Source of the DNA: Pseudomonadota bacterium
Lineage (GTDB): Bacteria > Desulfobacterota > Desulfobacteria > Desulfobacterales > RPRI01
Direction of reading: 5' to 3'
DNA length: 13,123 bases
NCBI GenBank assembly: GCA_018819005.1
Contig: JAHJQU010000117.1
Coordinates: 1-13,123, forward strand
Position numbers and translations under genes: made by a program. The stretch's first letter is position 1. Each line of letters starts with the position of its first letter. Under the pieces are notes generated by a model that saw only the letters and a list, made by a program, of their open reading frames with translations, did no database searches and was not told the DNA's origin. Below, in pieces: positions 7,801 to 13,123 of the stretch.

Positions 7801-10800
7801 CTATGAGCAAAGATAAAATATCACCACACAATACAAATAAGTCCGATTTTCTTGAACATGCTTTTAAAATAGTTGAGGAAGGACTCAAAACGATGCAGTC
7901 TCTTCAGATACAGACTGCCGAAACCCATATGAAATTTTTAGAAACCCAGGCTGAAGCCGGCCGTGCTCTCCATAAGATAATAGAAAGTACAAAACATTTT
8001 TTCGGGACTTCATCCATCTCTGAGAAAAATACAACTATTATTGGAAACTCAGATCAAAACCATTCTTTTGATAAAATAGACCAAGAGACTTCGATTCGCT
8101 TGGAAGAGACTGTTTCTTCTAAAAATGATGCTGTATTCCGTCACAAAGGAAGCGACATTAAAAACGCCTTGTTGTCAACAGTAAGTCATCTGACAGGATA
8201 TCCGATCGAAACACTGGGGCTTGACATGGATCTCGAAGCCGATCTTGGTATTGATTCAATAAAAAGAGTTGAAATTTTCTCATCGCTTGAAGAAAAAATT
8301 CCGGGAATACCGCCTATACCGCCCGAAGCTATGGCATCACTTAAAACGCTTGGTAATATAATAGATTACCTTAACGAATTTAGGCTTGGAGAAATTATTT
8401 CGGATAAAACTTCGACAATTTCTACGGAGATATTATCTCGAACTCCTATTTCTGACACATTGTCTCCGGAAAATGTCTCAATTGAAACAAAACATTCGGC
8501 TAAATCCTCACTACCCATAACGAGGTTAGCGAGCGAATTAAAAACAGATTGTGGCAGTGAAATTCAGAGGAACATTGTGTCAATTATAGAAAAGCCCTTA
8601 CTTCCAAATAACGGGCTTTTTGCTCCGAGCGGCAAAATATTTATAACCGACGATAAAAGCGGCCTTTCAAAAACGATTATTGATGAACTTTCCTATCTTA
8701 ATGTCGGAGCTGAACTTGTCAGCCTGAATAACTTCATAAATATTTCGGATCTATCCGGCATAGGCGGTCTTGTCATCATACCTGAAAAGAAGCAAAATGA
8801 CGCTTCCCTGCTTGAAGATGCTTTTCTTGCTGCACGACATGCTTCGCACAGCTTAATTTCTTCCGGTAAAAGAGGAAAAGCGATATTTGCAACCATATCC
8901 CGCCTTGACGGTGCTTTTGGATTCAAAGGCCACGGAATCGAATGTCCATTTCAGGGAGGACTTGCCGGACTTGCTAAAACTGCCGCTGTAGAATGGCCTG
9001 GGGTTATCTGCCGTGCAATAGATGTTGAGCCGGAATGGAGTGATAACACCAAAATAGCAAGAGCGGTCATAAAAGAGCTGCTGGCATCGGAACAAACCGG
9101 TCTGGTTGAAACGGGCATTGGTCCGGAAACACGCCTTATTCCTGAATTAAGACCATCACCATACCCGGAAGGCAAAATAAATCTTGCCCCGGAAGATGTT
9201 GTTATAATCACGGGCGGTGCTCGTGGTATAACTGCGTCGGCAGCACTGGCTCTTGCACAAATTACAAATCCGGTGATCGTGCTTCTTGGAAGGTCTCCGG
9301 AACCATCACCTGAACCCTTGTGGCTTTCAGCTCTTGAGGATGAAACCTCCATTAAGAAAGCTGTACTTTCAAACCATTTTAGCGGGAACAATGCTTCCCC
9401 CAAAGAAATAGAAACAATATTCCGAAAGTATATGGCAAGCAGGGAGATTTCAAGGAACCTCGAAAAGCTGAAAAGTGAATGCCAAGATATAGCATACTAC
9501 TCTGTTGATGTTCGTGACAAAGACGCAATCGAAGGAGTAATCAATCAGGTTCGCTCAAAGTACGGCCGTATAAAAGCCATCATTCATGGAGCGGGAGTCC
9601 TTGAAGACCGGCTTATTATCGATAAAACACTGGATCAATTTAAAAGAGTTTTTGATACCAAAGTAAAAGGGTTGAGCTTTCTTCTTTCAGCAACCAGAGA
9701 TGAACCCCTTCAATACATAGTTCTTTTTTCATCAATAACTGCACGAATCGGAAACAAAGGACAGGTTGATTATGCAATGGGTAATGAGGTGCTGAACAAG
9801 ATTGCCCAGCAGGAAGCTATAACCCGGCCTGATTGCCGCGTAATCTCTATAAATTGGGGCCCATGGGACGGCGGAATGGTATCGGAAACTTTAAAACGGG
9901 AATTTAAAAGAAACAATATTGACCTGATTCCCGTTGAAAAAGGAGCAAAATGCATGCTGCTTGAAATGATGGGAGATAAAAGCAATCCGGTTGAAGTTGT
10001 AATAGGATCAAATATTATTTCAAAAGAAGAAAATCACACTCTTTCTTTTAAACGTGAAATTGATGTCAAGGCATATTCTGTTCTTGAATCCCATATTATA
10101 GGCGGTAAACCGGTTGTTCCTTTTGCGCTTATGGCCGAATGGCTTGGACATGGAGCTCTCCATGTAAACCCCGGGCTTTTTCTTCATGGCCTTGATGATA
10201 TCAGGCTTTTAAAAGGGATAACGCTGGATAAAAATAAAAAGCTTATTCGCCTTTTGACAGGTAAACCCGTTAAAAAAGAGTCGTTCTTCGAAGTAAACGT
10301 TGAAATAAGAGACGGAATGAAAGACGGAGTTGAAATAATACATACGCGGGCAAAAGCAATTCTTGCCGATTCGATTATTATGAATCCTCCCGCATATAAC
10401 ATTCCCGATAAAATCTCCTCGAAAACTTATAAACGTAGCATGGATGAAGTATACGATAAAATTCTCTTTCATGGAATAGAGCTGCGTGGAATAAAAGAAA
10501 TTATCGGTTATTCATCAAAGGGAATGGTTGCGCGCATCTCCCCTGCCCCGCATCCTGATAAATGGATAAAAGATCCGTTAAGGAACCGGTGGATATCTGA
10601 TCCGCTCGCGCTTGATTCGGCATTCCAGATGGCCATTCTGTGGTGCTATGAAGAGCTGCAGCAGTTATCTCTTCCAAGCTACTGCCGAAATTATCGCCAG
10701 TACTGCAGCAACTTCCCATCCGATGGAGTTACGGCAGTTCTTGAAATAAGGGAAGCCTTAAAGCATAAAATAAAATGTGACATTACATTCCTTGACGCCC

Positions 10801-10880
10801 ATAACATTGTTGTTGCCATGCTGAATGGATACGAAGCAGTTATAAGTAATTCCCTTTTCAATTCATTCAGACCTCAATAA
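4872..10880 (+). CDS. pfaA: PfaA-like type I polyketide/polyunsaturated fatty acid synthase (KS-AT-ACP-KR-DH)
   Basis: A 2002-residue iterative megasynthase that extends acyl chains with malonyl units. Domains in order: ketosynthase 12-470 with catalytic C213 (VVDAACASS), H348 (EAHGTGT) and H392 (GHTKAAAG); acyltransferase 590-880 with FPGQGSQ at 595-601, nucleophile S690 (GHSFGEV) and H792 (SAAFHT); a helical, probably coiled-coil linker about 990-1042; one ACP 1093-1170 with phosphopantetheine site S1129 (DLGIDSIKRVEI); ketoreductase about 1255-1710 with TGGARGIT at 1447-1454 and catalytic K1597, S1621, Y1634 and N1638; and a C-terminal dehydratase about 1735-1990 with H1741 in an HxxxGxxxxP motif and D1915 in DxxxQ. 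Every catalytic residue looks intact. Layout and motifs match PfaA of the PUFA synthases, but those carry several tandem ACPs and are markedly longer; here there is one. The start is TTG 4872 with a modest AAAGGG (4859-4864) upstream. pfaD upstream would supply enoyl reduction. The product is unknown, and the gene symbol reflects family membership, not proven PUFA synthesis. Confidence 0.93.
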   Translation: MKSVNKIKKHDGPVAIIGIGCFFPGSPGLKEYWHMLFHGKDGITDVPETHWSPEDYFDKDPAKPDHVYCKRGGFISPVLFDPTEFGIPPASLEATDSSQVLALIAAKNALEDSGYYGNKIFNRDKTSVILGATGTQELSIPLGSRLGHPKWRKALSDSGIPSDKAEEVIRKISDSFVSWQENSFPGLLGNVIAGRICNRLDLGGTNCVVDAACASSLSAIHLAVMELTTGRSDMVITGGVDALNDIFMHMCFSKTRILSPTGDIRPFSKDADGTVLGEGIGILVLKRLMDAERDGDKIYAVIKGIGTSSDGKAQSIYAPRKEGQVKALNLAYANAQVDPSSIDLIEAHGTGTRVGDLVEFQALTEVFGNPENPEEGMFQKCAIGSVKSMIGHTKAAAGSAGLIKAALSVYHKTLLPTLKADIPDPALNISESPFYLNPSRRPWFSKKEHPRRCGVSSFGFGGSNFHAVLEEYKQSKQEAAWDGSVEIIALSAPTYTELVKRVSDFKYRIEKDFSKDKFAFEASKTRNDFSSEDHHRILFIAERGKRLQDPAFGELPGLLKNSLDIMERNSDKISWNTNNIFYGGPAKNGKIAFVFPGQGSQYVDMGRDIVCIFPEALEAMENANRIFSNKRLLTDYIYPVPAQTDAVKKFQEERLRKTEFAQPAIGAVSMAMLEVLRKFGIKPDASCGHSFGEVTALFAAGWIDSETFIRLSAARGRYMALSSSGNGAMLAVSAPVSALHQIIQDEKVILANINSPDQAVLSGPAESIKKAQLICNDKGLSTRILPVSAAFHTNQVKDAIKPFKRTLKDVCINPTDIPVYSNTMGKPYPADQKTIKKLLGEQLLNQVNFEGEIKNIFDSGVSTFIEIGPRSVLTGLIKSILKGRGFNAVSMDSSSGKNFGLTDLAKVLCNVASTGHYVNLCKWEQPPLKTEKRPMSIPVSGANYRKQKEVNNTTSIYSQKKPPEENQVKREIRSDDPMSKDKISPHNTNKSDFLEHAFKIVEEGLKTMQSLQIQTAETHMKFLETQAEAGRALHKIIESTKHFFGTSSISEKNTTIIGNSDQNHSFDKIDQETSIRLEETVSSKNDAVFRHKGSDIKNALLSTVSHLTGYPIETLGLDMDLEADLGIDSIKRVEIFSSLEEKIPGIPPIPPEAMASLKTLGNIIDYLNEFRLGEIISDKTSTISTEILSRTPISDTLSPENVSIETKHSAKSSLPITRLASELKTDCGSEIQRNIVSIIEKPLLPNNGLFAPSGKIFITDDKSGLSKTIIDELSYLNVGAELVSLNNFINISDLSGIGGLVIIPEKKQNDASLLEDAFLAARHASHSLISSGKRGKAIFATISRLDGAFGFKGHGIECPFQGGLAGLAKTAAVEWPGVICRAIDVEPEWSDNTKIARAVIKELLASEQTGLVETGIGPETRLIPELRPSPYPEGKINLAPEDVVIITGGARGITASAALALAQITNPVIVLLGRSPEPSPEPLWLSALEDETSIKKAVLSNHFSGNNASPKEIETIFRKYMASREISRNLEKLKSECQDIAYYSVDVRDKDAIEGVINQVRSKYGRIKAIIHGAGVLEDRLIIDKTLDQFKRVFDTKVKGLSFLLSATRDEPLQYIVLFSSITARIGNKGQVDYAMGNEVLNKIAQQEAITRPDCRVISINWGPWDGGMVSETLKREFKRNNIDLIPVEKGAKCMLLEMMGDKSNPVEVVIGSNIISKEENHTLSFKREIDVKAYSVLESHIIGGKPVVPFALMAEWLGHGALHVNPGLFLHGLDDIRLLKGITLDKNKKLIRLLTGKPVKKESFFEVNVEIRDGMKDGVEIIHTRAKAILADSIIMNPPAYNIPDKISSKTYKRSMDEVYDKILFHGIELRGIKEIIGYSSKGMVARISPAPHPDKWIKDPLRNRWISDPLALDSAFQMAILWCYEELQQLSLPSYCRNYRQYCSNFPSDGVTAVLEIREALKHKIKCDITFLDAHNIVVAMLNGYEAVISNSLFNSFRPQ

Positions 10881-10952
10881 CATTTCTTGCAGCATAAATA
10901 AATGATCAAAAATTTTATCCATAGGCCTCTGAACTGTGAAATCACATCGATT

Positions 10953-10957
10953 GGAGG
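10953..10957 (+). promoter_or_regulatory. Shine-Dalgarno favouring the internal ATG of the small Cys-rich gene
   Basis: GGAGG at 10953-10957 lies ten bases before ATG 10968, while the upstream in-frame ATG at 10902 has no recognisable ribosome binding site. This favours the shorter protein. Confidence 0.5.
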
Positions 10958-10967
10958 CTATTATGTC

Positions 10968-11234
10968 ATGACAAAAGAAGTGCGCATTCCTCTGGGAGAA
11001 CGCAATGTATTTTATATGACAGGTTGCGCCGCTTTTGACACTACATGCTGCGGAACAGGAGGATGTGCGTTTGCCAATGTACCGGGATTTATATTAAGCT
11101 GGAAAAACAAATTTAACTCGGATGATTTTTATGTTTCAGCAATAGAGCCTGTTACCGACTTTGATATTCAAAATAAGATAAGAGAGATTATAAGAAAAAA
11201 AGAAGGAATAAATCAGGTCAATTTTGATTTATAA
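10968..11234 (+). CDS. Small cysteine-rich protein of unknown function
   Basis: An 88-residue protein from ATG 10968, or 110 residues if the unsupported ATG at 10902 is used. I do not recognise the family. The notable part is a cysteine and glycine-rich stretch near the N-terminus, MTGCAAFDTTCCGTGGCAF, with four cysteines spaced C-x6-CC-x4-C. This could hold a metal ion or iron-sulfur cluster, or form disulfides. There is no signal peptide or membrane helix. The C-terminal third is predicted helical and highly charged (IQNKIREIIRKKEG). It follows the megasynthase gene on the same strand with a gap of 21 or 87 bases and precedes the YvlD-like gene by 29 bases, so it may be read from the same transcript. 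Base composition is like its neighbours. The reading frame is well formed, so I think it is real, but a role in the lipid pathway is only suggested by position. Confidence 0.7.
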   Translation: MTKEVRIPLGERNVFYMTGCAAFDTTCCGTGGCAFANVPGFILSWKNKFNSDDFYVSAIEPVTDFDIQNKIREIIRKKEGINQVNFDL

Positions 11235-11263
11235 ATCCACTACCTCAAAAGCGGGGACAATCA

Positions 11264-11677
11264 GTGATAAATATATTATTCAAATGGCTGATTCTCACAT
11301 CATCAATCATGATAACTTCTTATCTTATCGATGGAATACGGGTTGCTGATATTTCATCGGCCTTTCTTGCCGCAGCAGTCCTCGGGATTTTGAATGTTTT
11401 CCTGCGACCCATTGCAATAATCCTTACTCTTCCTGTAAATATTCTAAGTCTTGGTCTGTTTACCTTCGCAATAAATGCGCTCCTGTTGATAATAACTTCG
11501 CAAACCATATCAGGTTTTGAAGTTAATGGGTTTTGGGCAGCAGTAATCGGGTCGTTTGTTATAAGCATTATAAGCTGGGTGATTAATACCCTCGTTAGAA
11601 AAAAAGTAACAATAAAAAGTGAGAAAGATCCGGAATTTATAGACCTTAAGAATAAAGGGGATGATAAGTGGGAGTAA
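11264..11677 (+). CDS. YvlD-family (phage holin 4 superfamily) membrane protein
   Basis: A 137-residue integral membrane protein with four hydrophobic segments, at about residues 5-22, 33-55, 57-79 and 88-111, and a charged C-terminal tail (112-137). The second and third segments carry the pattern LGILNVFLRPIAIILTLPVN followed by ILSLGLFTFAINALLL, which is typical of the YvlD/DUF360 family (Pfam Phage_holin_4_2). Despite that name, most members are ordinary chromosomal proteins of unknown function, some linked to envelope stress, and nothing around this one suggests a prophage. Translation starts at GTG 11264 with GGGGA (11253-11257) six bases upstream. It sits 29 bases after the small cysteine-rich gene, and 166 bases separate it from the cold-shock gene, which has its own promoter. 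Confidence 0.85.
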   Translation: MINILFKWLILTSSIMITSYLIDGIRVADISSAFLAAAVLGILNVFLRPIAIILTLPVNILSLGLFTFAINALLLIITSQTISGFEVNGFWAAVIGSFVISIISWVINTLVRKKVTIKSEKDPEFIDLKNKGDDKWE

Positions 11678-11712
11678 ACATATTACTTAAGTAAAATTAT
11701 TCGTTTTTTTGC

Positions 11713-11739
11713 TTGACGCTTATAAAGTTTTATTATAAA
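11713..11739 (+). promoter_or_regulatory. Putative promoter of the cold-shock gene
   Basis: TTGACG at 11713-11718 and TATAAA at 11734-11739 are separated by 15 bases, slightly short of the ideal 17. Transcription from here would give a leader of about 95 bases, in keeping with the long leaders of cold-shock mRNAs. Confidence 0.5.
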
Positions 11740-11752
11740 CGGAAAAAACAAT

Positions 11753-11811
11753 GTGAATTCAATTCACTAGTCACTTTACCACATGCAAAGGTTTTGGGAT
11801 CTTTGACATGT
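11753..11811 (+). promoter_or_regulatory. Structured 5' leader of the cold-shock mRNA
   Basis: Two small inverted repeats lie between promoter and start codon: GTGAAT-TCA-ATTCAC at 11753-11767, and ACATGCAAAG (11781-11790) with CTTTGACATGT (11801-11811), which pair with a one-base bulge. Cold-shock mRNAs are known for temperature-responsive leaders, so these may matter for regulation. That role is inferred. Confidence 0.4.
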
Positions 11812-11843
11812 AACAAGAAACAGTTTTTAAAAGGAGATTTATT

Positions 11844-12044
11844 TTGGCAACAGGTATTGTAAAATGGTTCAACGATAAAAAGGGGTTTGGTTTTATCGAA
11901 AAAGAAGAAGGCGGAGATGTATTTGTTCATCATTCAGCTATCACAATGTCAGGTTTCAGAACCCTTGCAGAAGGAGACCGTGTTTCCTTTGATGTTGAGC
12001 AGGGTAAACAAGGTCCTGCAGCAAAGAACGTGGTAAAAATCTAG
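11844..12044 (+). CDS. Cold-shock protein (CspA family)
   Basis: A 66-residue single cold-shock domain, the standard length for bacterial Csp proteins: a five-stranded beta-barrel that binds single-stranded RNA and DNA and acts as an RNA chaperone in the cytoplasm. RNP1 (KGFGFI, residues 13-18) and RNP2 (VFVHH, 26-30) are intact, as are the aromatic W8, F9 and F17. The end reads GPAAKNVVKI, as is usual for the family. The start is TTG 11844, supported by AAGGAG at 11831-11836, seven bases upstream. It appears to be a single-gene unit with its own promoter, a hairpin-containing leader and a strong intrinsic terminator. The exact paralogue (CspA, CspC, CspD or other) cannot be assigned. Confidence 0.97.
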   Translation: MATGIVKWFNDKKGFGFIEKEEGGDVFVHHSAITMSGFRTLAEGDRVSFDVEQGKQGPAAKNVVKI

Positions 12045-12058
12045 TTTTCCATGGCTTA

Positions 12059-12103
12059 AAAAAAGGGCATCTTGTTAACGCACAATAAAAGATGCCCTTT
12101 TTT
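12059..12103. terminator. Intrinsic terminator, probably bidirectional
   Basis: A perfect 15-base stem, AAAAAAGGGCATCTT (12059-12073) with AAGATGCCCTTTTTT (12089-12103), encloses a 15-base loop. It sits 15 bases after the cold-shock stop codon. The stem is flanked by A-run and T-run on opposite sides, so it can also end transcription of the convergent minus-strand gene. Confidence 0.92.
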
Positions 12104-12104
12104 A

Positions 12105-12189
12105 TTTGAACCGAAACAGCGAACGCATTCCCCGCCGAAGATTCCGCCAATCAGTATGGCGGGCGAACTTGCTGCGGGGAGCTTCAATT
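12105..12189. repeat. Intergenic repeat, copy 1 (expanded, with internal palindromes)
   Basis: Starts TTTGAACCGAAACAGCGAAC (12105-12124) and closes with AGCTTCAAT. The first 25 bases match copy 2 (12946-12970) with two differences, and both copies end in CTTCAAT. Inside, CCCCGC (12130-12135) pairs with GCGGGG (12174-12179), and CCGCC (12144-12148) pairs with GGCGG (12158-12162), giving a nested palindrome. No coding function is visible. Confidence 0.65.
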
Positions 12190-12208
12190 GCGCCCGTTTT
12201 TTATTTGC

Positions 12209-12829
12209 TCACATTCCCCGCATTTTTTTTACCCGCAACAACCCGGGGCTGTTGTGCATGTACATGAGAGGCGAATAACAACCGGCTGCCATGAAATAGC
12301 TCTCTATTTCATCAAACAATACGGGTCTGTCCGGCCATGTAAAGATTTTTTCTTTCTTTTTCAAGGCATCCCATTCTCTCTTCGGCTTTGGGCTTCCATG
12401 AAGTGCCTGCTTTTTTGCAGTATCACATATGAACATTTCGCAGACTATGGGTTTTATCTTCCACATGCAGCCCTTTTCCCCCAGATAAACGCATTTAAAC
12501 CCATCGTTTTGTTTTTCTAAAGCAGCCTTCAGGATATCTATATCTGTTGGATCAGACATGATAACATTTATGACAACGTCGGCAAAGAAAGTTATTACTC
12601 CTTCCTTTGAACAGCACGCGCTAAGATTGCTTTTATAACATTTCATAGTACAGATATCACCAAGGTGCCTTGCATGAAAATCGTCCACTTCTGCACGAAA
12701 AGCCAGATAATCGCTTATTTCATTCTCCAGTTCAGCCCTTATCCGTGAAGAATTTTTTTTCAAATGACAGACAATCAGGGACAGGGTTTCTGATTGTTCT
12801 TCCTGATAGGATTTATATTGTGCGGTCAT
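12209..12829 (-). CDS. YkgJ-like cysteine-cluster protein
   Basis: A 206-residue protein from ATG 12829. A GTG at 12865 would add 12 residues but has no ribosome binding site, while AGGGG (12839-12843) lies nine bases before the ATG. Counting from the GTG, two cysteine clusters stand out: C72-x3-C76-x7-CC (84, 85), and C125-x7-C133-x8-C142-x4-C147 in the segment FKCVYLGEKGCMWKIKPIVC. This second segment closely resembles the C-xxL-xxxxC-xxY-xxRP-xxC pattern of the YkgJ/UPF0153 zinc- or iron-chelating family, though the first cluster is looser than usual. Such proteins are small, cytoplasmic and mostly of unknown function; metal or iron-sulfur binding is inferred. A helical N-terminus (15-65) precedes the clusters, and there is no membrane segment. 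It is convergent with the cold-shock gene and lies between two copies of an intergenic repeat. Confidence 0.8.
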   Translation of the reverse strand: MTAQYKSYQEEQSETLSLIVCHLKKNSSRIRAELENEISDYLAFRAEVDDFHARHLGDICTMKCYKSNLSACCSKEGVITFFADVVINVIMSDPTDIDILKAALEKQNDGFKCVYLGEKGCMWKIKPIVCEMFICDTAKKQALHGSPKPKREWDALKKKEKIFTWPDRPVLFDEIESYFMAAGCYSPLMYMHNSPGLLRVKKMRGM

Positions 12830-12849
12830 TTCTGAATGCCCCTGTTTTG

Positions 12850-12878
12850 TATTGCAATTTTGCACAGCTATGTGTCAA
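12850..12878 (-). promoter_or_regulatory. Possible promoter of the YkgJ-like gene
   Basis: On the minus strand TTGACA (12878-12873) is a perfect -35 box, but the hexamer 17 bases on, GCAATA, is a poor -10. If used, the transcript would begin downstream of the GTG at 12865, again favouring the ATG at 12829 as start. Confidence 0.3.
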
Positions 12879-12945
12879 ATATTCTGATAATTGAGTATAG
12901 CCATTTCCTGAAATATTAACAAGGCGGATATTATAAACCGAGAGC

Positions 12946-13000
12946 TTTGAACTGAAACAGCGAGCGCATTAACCGTTGCTTGCGGAGGGGAATCTTCAAT
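12946..13000. repeat. Intergenic repeat, copy 2 (short form)
   Basis: Starts TTTGAACTGAAACAGCGAGC (12946-12965) and ends GGGGAATCTTCAAT. It is a direct-orientation partner of the repeat at 12105-12189, lacking most of the central palindrome. The spacing between the two starts is 841 bases. Confidence 0.65.
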
Positions 13001-13061
13001 AACTCACGGTTGTCATCTCTTTTGATATGGGTACGCATGCATAACGCATGAAAGGATTATT

Positions 13062-13123
13062 TTGAATTTTGATGACACAACTATAACAATTATTTTATCT
13101 GCTGTTTCTTTTCTTGCCGGATT
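13062..13123 (+). CDS. N-terminus of a probable membrane protein, cut by the window edge
   Basis: An open frame begins at TTG 13062 with AAAGGA (13051-13056) five bases upstream and stays open for 20 codons to the edge. After MNFDDT the residues become hydrophobic (ITIILSAVSFLAG), as expected of an N-terminal membrane anchor or first transmembrane helix. Competing ATG starts nearby (13048, 13071) run into stops within a few codons. Too little is visible to name a family. Confidence 0.5.
   Translation, partial: MNFDDTTITIILSAVSFLAG

Noticed and set aside
8951..9403. Minus-strand open frame of 150 codons inside the megasynthase gene
   Set aside because: It is antisense to conserved ketoreductase sequence, is Ser/Ala/Arg-rich as expected of a shadow frame, and has no family features.
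11264..11677. Holin-like membrane protein as a sign of a prophage or lysis module
   Set aside because: The family name is historical; this is a YvlD-type chromosomal protein, with no endolysin or other phage genes around it.
11683..11694. Palindrome TTACTTAAGTAA after the YvlD-like gene as a terminator or operator
   Set aside because: It has no loop and is all-AT except two pairs. A nearby T-run is separated from it, so neither role can be supported.

Overview
The window looks like chromosomal DNA of an anaerobic deltaproteobacterium (Desulfobacterota, Desulfobacterales-like). This is an inference from the moderately AT-rich genes, the Pfa-type lipid synthase, and intergenic palindromic repeats of a style common in that group. 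No rRNA, tRNA, CRISPR array or transposase gene is visible. Six of the nine genes seem to start with TTG or GTG, several backed by good Shine-Dalgarno sequences.

Layout. At the left edge, a GAF-domain protein on the minus strand runs out of the window (1-537). A divergent intergenic region with an elaborate palindrome leads to an overlapping pair on the plus strand: an M24 Xaa-Pro peptidase (764-1882) and a XerC/XerD recombinase (1875-2783). Next is the centre of interest, a two-gene lipid/polyketide locus: a PfaD-type flavin enoyl reductase (3000-4643), then a 2002-residue PfaA-type megasynthase (4872-10880) with domain order KS-AT-ACP-KR-DH. A MITE-like palindromic element sits between them, and a promoter with an embedded perfect inverted repeat precedes the first gene. 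Downstream are a small cysteine-rich protein of unknown function (10968-11234), a four-helix YvlD-family membrane protein (11264-11677) and a cold-shock protein (11844-12044) with its own promoter, structured leader and strong terminator. On the minus strand follows a cysteine-rich YkgJ-like protein (12209-12829), flanked by two direct copies of an intergenic repeat. A membrane protein begins at the right edge (13062 onward).

How the genes may work together. The PfaA-like protein and PfaD together carry every activity of a fully reducing iterative cycle: acyl loading and condensation (AT, KS), carrier (ACP), ketoreduction (KR), dehydration (DH) and enoyl reduction (PfaD in trans). It departs from the classic pfaABCDE polyunsaturated fatty acid synthase in three ways: there is one ACP instead of a tandem array, pfaD comes first, and pfaB, pfaC and the phosphopantetheinyl transferase are not next to it. 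It is best read as a compact Pfa-like secondary lipid synthase of unknown product, which either works alone or is completed by genes elsewhere. The flanking genes look like housekeeping or unrelated functions, except possibly the small cysteine-rich protein directly downstream.
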